A DNA stretch of 64,000 nt, from positions 3,038,001 to 3,102,000 of the forward strand of contig NZ_CP104207.1 of NCBI RefSeq assembly GCF_025244705.1. The letters are read 5' to 3'. The notes beneath the pieces are model-generated. The model was given only the letters and a program-made list of their open reading frames with translations, was not told the origin of the DNA and did no database searches. This DNA is from Sphingopyxis sp. PET50. GTDB lineage: Bacteria > Pseudomonadota > Alphaproteobacteria > Sphingomonadales > Sphingomonadaceae. The position numbers and the translations under genes were made by a program. This document shows, piece after piece, positions 60,406 through 64,000 of this stretch; positions within the stretch are counted from its first letter, which is position 1; every line of letters starts with the position of its first letter.

Positions 60406-61949
60406 GCGACGCCGCCGCCCTGCCCACCGCCCCACCCGTTGCCGTCGCGCCCGAGCCCGACTGGCAGCGGCTGCACCCCGCGACGCTGGCGCTCGCCATC
60501 GTCAGGCTGGGGCCGCGCAGCCTGAATTTCCTGCCCGCCGTCGCGGCGATCGGGATCGCGGGCAAATGGATCTATGCGATCCCCGCGCTGCTCCTGTTCC
60601 TGCTCTTCTCGCTGATCGCCGCCTGGCTCAAATGGCTGCGTTTCCGCTTCCTCGTCGGCGACGACGAGATCGTCATCGAGAGCGGCATCCTGTCGCGCCA
60701 GCATCGCACCATCCCCTTCGACCGCATCCAGGACGTCAGCATCGAACAGGGCCTCGTCGCACGCGCGCTCGGCATCGCCAAGGTCGGCTTCGAAACCGGG
60801 GCCGGCGGCGCGGGCAAGGAGAATGACGCCGATCTCGACGCGATTTCACTCGACGCGGCGCAGGCGCTGCGCACGACGATCCGCGCGCATCGCAGCGCGC
60901 CGGTCGCGGCCGCAGCGCCCGTCGCGGCGGTCGCGGGCGAAACGGCGGCGGCACGGGCCCATGACGAAGACCGGCTGCTCTTCGCGATGGGGCCGCGCCG
61001 GCTTCGTCATCGCCGGGCTGTTCAACTTCTCGCTCGCCGCGCTCGCGGTGGTCGGCGCTGGCATGCAGTTCTTCGACAATCTGCTGCCCTTCAACATCTT
61101 CGACCCGCGCGACTGGGCCGATATCGCCGGCGATTACGGCCTCGACCGGTGGGTGGTCGCGCATCGCTGGATCGCGGGGATCGGCGGCGTCGTCTCGCTG
61201 CTGCTGATCGGTTTCGCGAGCGGCATCGCGACGATGATCTTCGCCAACTGGAACTTCCGCCTGACGCGCGAGCCGCGCGCGCTGCGCCGCACGCGCGGGC
61301 TGACGACGCGCACCGACGTCGCCATCCCGGTGCGCCGGGTGCAGGCGGCGATCCTCGTCACCGGCTGGTTCCGCAAGCGTTTCGGCTGGCACGAACTGCG
61401 GCTGCAAAGCCTGGCGAGCGACGGCGGCAAGGAAAAGGACCATCAGGTCGTCCCCTTCGCGCAGCTTGCCGAGATCGACCCGGTGCTCGCCGAAATCGCG
61501 ATCCCGCGCGCCGAGCGAGGATGCCGGCTGGCGGCACAGCCACCGCATCGTCGCGCTCGGCGGCCTCGTCGGTGGGCTGTGCGCAAGCGCCGCGCGGGCT
61601 GGTCGCAGTCGCCTTCGGGCAGGCGCTCGGCTGGTTCGGGCCGGTGATCGGTGTGCTGATCGCGGCGGGCGCGCTGTTCGGCGCGCGCTTCCACCGCTGG
61701 GTCGATCTCGGCGACAGGGTCGCGATCCGGCGCGGGATGTGGAAACCCAAGACGACCTTGCTGCCGCACGCCTCGGTACAGAGCGCCGACCTCAAGACCG
61801 ACTTCATCCTGCGCCCGCTTGGCCTCGCGACGCTCGTCTTCGGCGTGCCCGGCGGCAGCGCGCTCGCCAGCCACGAAATCCCCGCCATCCCGCGCGCCAT
61901 CGCAGAGGAGTTGCGCGCGCGCATCCTGGCCGCCAAGGCAAGGGCATGA
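60402..61949 (+). CDS. PH-domain membrane protein, YdbT-like (three frameshifts)
   Basis: About 514 residues after three +1 repairs (near 61003, at 61514, near 61585), which together bring the gene back to its first frame. It contains three bPH2 repeats: FRFLVGDDEIVIESGILSRQ with IPFDRIQDVSIEQGLVARAL; FRLTREPRALRRTRGLTTRT with IPVRRVQAAILVTGWFRKRF; and DLGDRVAIRRGMWKPKTTLL. Pairs of transmembrane helices lie before each repeat. Translationally coupled to the YdbS-like gene upstream and to recJ downstream (ATGA overlaps). This is the YdbT architecture. Confidence 0.85.
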   Translation: MSDAAALPTAPPVAVAPEPDWQRLHPATLALAIVRLGPRSLNFLPAVAAIGIAGKWIYAIPALLLFLLFSLIAAWLKWLRFRFLVGDDEIVIESGILSRQHRTIPFDRIQDVSIEQGLVARALGIAKVGFETGAGGAGKENDADLDAISLDAAQALRTTIRAHRSAPVAAAAPVAAVAGETAAARAHDEDRLLFAMGPRRLRHRRAVQLLARRARGGRRWHAVLRQSAALQHLRPARLGRYRRRLRPRPVGGRASLDRGDRRRRLAAADRFRERHRDDDLRQLELPPDARAARAAPHARADDAHRRRHPGAPGAGGDPRHRLVPQAFRLARTAAAKPGERRRQGKGPSGRPLRAACRDRPGARRNRDPARRARMPAGGTATASSRSAASSVGCAQAPRGLVAVAFGQALGWFGPVIGVLIAAGALFGARFHRWVDLGDRVAIRRGMWKPKTTLLPHASVQSADLKTDFILRPLGLATLVFGVPGGSALASHEIPAIPRAIAEELRARILAAKARA

Positions 61950-63725
61950 CCGACACCGCAAGCGAACCGGCTCTGGGTATCGCCCGCTCGATCGCGGGCC
62001 AGCCGTGGCACTGGCGCCGCGCAAGCGCCGACATGGCGAGCGAAAATCTCGCGCCCGACGACCTTGTCACCCAATTGCTGCTCGCGCGCGGGGTGCCGCG
62101 CGACGATCTCGAACGCCAGCGCACCCCGACCTTGCGCGGCTTCATGCCCGACCCGGCGCTGTTCAGGGACATGGACGCCGCCGCCGCGCGGCTCGCCGAT
62201 GCGGTCGAGGCCAAAGAGGCCATCACCATCTTCGGCGATTATGACGTCGATGGCGCGACATCGGCCGCGCTGCTCGTGCGGCTGCTGCGCGACCTCGATG
62301 TCCCGGTCGGCGCCTATATCCCCGACCGGCTGATGGAGGGCTACGGCCCCTCGGGCGCGGCGCTGGTCAAGATCGGCGAGGCGGGGTCGAAGCTGGTCGT
62401 CACCGTCGATTGCGGCGCGCAGGCGTTCGACGCGATCGCCGAAGCCAATGCGGCGGGGGTCGAGACGATCATCGTCGACCATCACCAATGCGCGACCACG
62501 CTGCCCGCGGCCTTTGCGGTGGTGAACCCCAACCGGCTCGACGAGGCGCCCGACGCGGCGGCGCACGGCAATCTGGCGGCGGTCGGGGTCGCCTTCCTGC
62601 TCGGCGCCGCGCTGCTGCGCGCGCTCCGGACGCGCGGCTTTTTCGCGAATCGCCCCGAGCCCGCGCTGATCGAGCTGCTCGACCTCGTGGCGCTCGGCAC
62701 CGTCGCCGATGTCGCGCGCCTGACCGGCTTCAACCGCGCGCTGGTGACGCAGGGGCTGAAGATCATGGCGCGGCGCGGCAATATCGGGCTGGCGGCGCTG
62801 ATGGACGCGGCGCGGCTCACGAAACCGCCCACCGCGACCGACATGGGCTTCGCGCTCGGTCCGCGGATCAACGCCGAGCGGGCGCGTCGGCAAGTCCGAT
62901 CTCGGCGTCCGTCTGCTCACCACCGGCGACCCGCAGGAAGCCGCCGAGATTGCGCAGGAGCTGGGCCGGCTGAACGAGGAGCGCCGCGCGATCGAGGCGG
63001 GGGTGCTCGACGAGGCGCTGGCGATGAGCGCGCGCGCGGGCAATGCGCCGGTCGCGATCGTCGCGGGTCCGGGCTGGCATCCGGGGGTGATCGGCATCGT
63101 CGCGGGACGGCTCAAGGAAAAGCTCCATCGCCCGGCGATCGTCATCGCACTGGACGAGAATGGCGTGGGCAAGGGATCGGGGCGCTCGATCGGCGGCGTC
63201 GACCTGGGCGCCGCGGTGCTTGCCGCCAAGGAATCGGGCCTGCTCGTCGCGGGCGGCGGCCATGCGATGGCGGCGGGGCTGACCGTCGCGGCCGACAAGC
63301 TCGATGCGCTCGGCGCCTTCCTCAACGAGCGCCTCGCCGCCGACGTCGAACGCGCGAGCGGCGACCGCGCGCTGCTGATCGACGCGGTGCTGGCGCCGCG
63401 CGGCATCGCGCCGCTGTGGTGCGAGGCGATCGAGAGCGCGGGCCCCTATGGCGCCGGCTGGCCCGCGCCGCGCGTCGCGACGGGGCCGGTGCAGATCGTC
63501 GAGGCGAGCATCGTCGGCACCGACCATGTCCGGCTGATCGTGTCGGGCGACGACGGCGCGCGGTTCAAGGCGATCGCCTTTCGCAGCGCCGAGACCGCGC
63601 TGGGCCAGACCTTGCTGAACGCACGCGGGCGCAAATTATGGCTCGCGGGGCGCGCGAAACGAGACGATTGGGGCAGCCGCCCGGCGGCCGAACTGCATCT
63701 GGAGGATGCCGCCTGGGCCGATTGA
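61946..63725 (+). CDS. recJ: single-stranded-DNA-specific exonuclease RecJ (one frameshift)
   Basis: About 592 residues after removing one A at 62877, which restores the family motif GPRINAGGRVGKSDLGVRLL. 5'-3' exonuclease of recombination and mismatch repair. DHH motifs: ITIFGDYDVDGATSAALLVR, VTVDCGAQAFDAI, TIIVDHHQCATTLPAAFAVV, LDLVALGTVADVA. DHHA1 domain near 420-480, with GKGSGRSIGGVDLGAAVLAA and VAGGGHAMAAGLTV, and a C-terminal OB domain. It overlaps the preceding PH-domain gene by ATGA. Confidence 0.95.
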
Positions 63726-63805
63726 TGCCGCGACGCCTGCCGTTATTGCGCGAACGGGTTGACCGCAAAGATATGCGCGTCTAAGGCGCCCGCTCACCGA
63801 CTGAC

Positions 63806-63881
63806 GGCCCCTTCGTCTAGCGGTCTAGGACGCGGCCCTTTCACGGCTGAAACACGGGTTCGAGTCCCGTAGGGGTCACCA
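63806..63881 (+). tRNA. tRNA-Glu(UUC)
   Basis: Acceptor GGCCCCT pairs with AGGGGTC, followed by ACCA. D arm GTCTAGCGGTCTAGGAC, anticodon loop CTTTCAC (anticodon TTC), T arm ACGGGTTCGAGTCCCGT. One base longer in the D loop than the next copy. Confidence 0.95.
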
Positions 63882-63912
63882 TCGGCGGTCTTCATGCCGA
63901 ACCGGCATTTGC

Positions 63913-63987
63913 GGCCCCTTCGTCTAGCGGTCAGGACGCGGCCCTCTCACGGCTGAAACACGGGTTCGATTCCCGTAGGGGTCACCA
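63913..63987 (+). tRNA. tRNA-Glu(CUC)
   Basis: Nearly identical to the previous tRNA but with anticodon loop CTCTCAC (anticodon CTC), D arm GTCTAGCGGTCAGGAC and T loop TTCGATT. Evidently a tandem duplicate that acquired the second Glu anticodon. Confidence 0.95.
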
Positions 63988-64000
63988 GCTTTCCCGCCTT

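Noticed and set aside
1..64000. CRISPR arrays and insertion sequences.
   Set aside because: No series of short direct repeats with regular unique spacers and no transposase or IS-type terminal inverted repeats with target duplications were seen. The abundant palindromes are singly occurring intergenic repeats.

Overview
The window is a GC-rich (roughly two-thirds G+C) chromosomal segment from a sphingomonad alphaproteobacterium, most likely Sphingopyxis or a close relative. Supporting signs are a single long RelA/SpoT enzyme, a PutA without a DNA-binding domain next to an Lrp-type PutR, a CC_3452-family secreted protein, the hom / glpX / recJ neighbourhood, and the intergenic palindromic repeats. 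Genus is inferred from gene content only.

Layout: 1-8 kb holds ribA, a LytS/LytTR two-component pair, an HxlR regulator divergent from a small secreted protein, a family 2 glycosyltransferase, rsh and a hexapeptide acetyltransferase. 8.4-18.3 kb is a minus-strand cluster that looks like an outer-membrane electron-transfer system: a five-heme cytochrome, a lipoprotein with two GlcG-like domains, an outer-membrane beta-barrel, and a ~1460-residue ten-heme cytochrome ending in an LVIVD-type propeller. A CcmI-like TPR protein (cytochrome c maturation) lies nearby, beyond gdhA. 18.3-27 kb carries gdhA, putA/putR and two acyl-CoA dehydrogenases.

27.17-36.73 kb is a ~9.5 kb genomic island integrated in tRNA-Gly(CCC). 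It is bounded by a near-perfect att repeat and by clusters of GGGGGTAT sites. It encodes a P4-type integrase, a hypothetical protein, an excisionase-like protein, an HTH/zinc-ribbon protein paired with a second tyrosine recombinase, two tRNA genes (Gly-UCC, Arg-UCU) and a type III restriction-modification system (Mod, Res). 36.8-50.2 kb is core genome: transglutaminase, transporters, CinA-like protein, GST, a Bax-inhibitor-1 protein, ThpR, LMW phosphatase, SodC, Ugd and a TonB-ExbB-ExbD-ExbD operon. 50.4-64 kb holds hom, glpX, a TIR-transmembrane-LprI fusion protein, a flavodoxin-like protein, an SDS-type alkylsulfatase, two PH-domain membrane proteins, recJ and two tRNA-Glu genes.

Two general properties matter to any reader. 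First, many genes are interrupted by single-base frameshifts (19 noted). Almost all are net +1, and about a dozen can be repaired at or next to GCCGGC by removing one A (or T on the other strand). This looks like a systematic sequencing artefact rather than gene decay, so I give repaired gene extents as single CDS. Second, most intergenic gaps are filled with long palindromic repeats of a few families, several of them nested inside one another.
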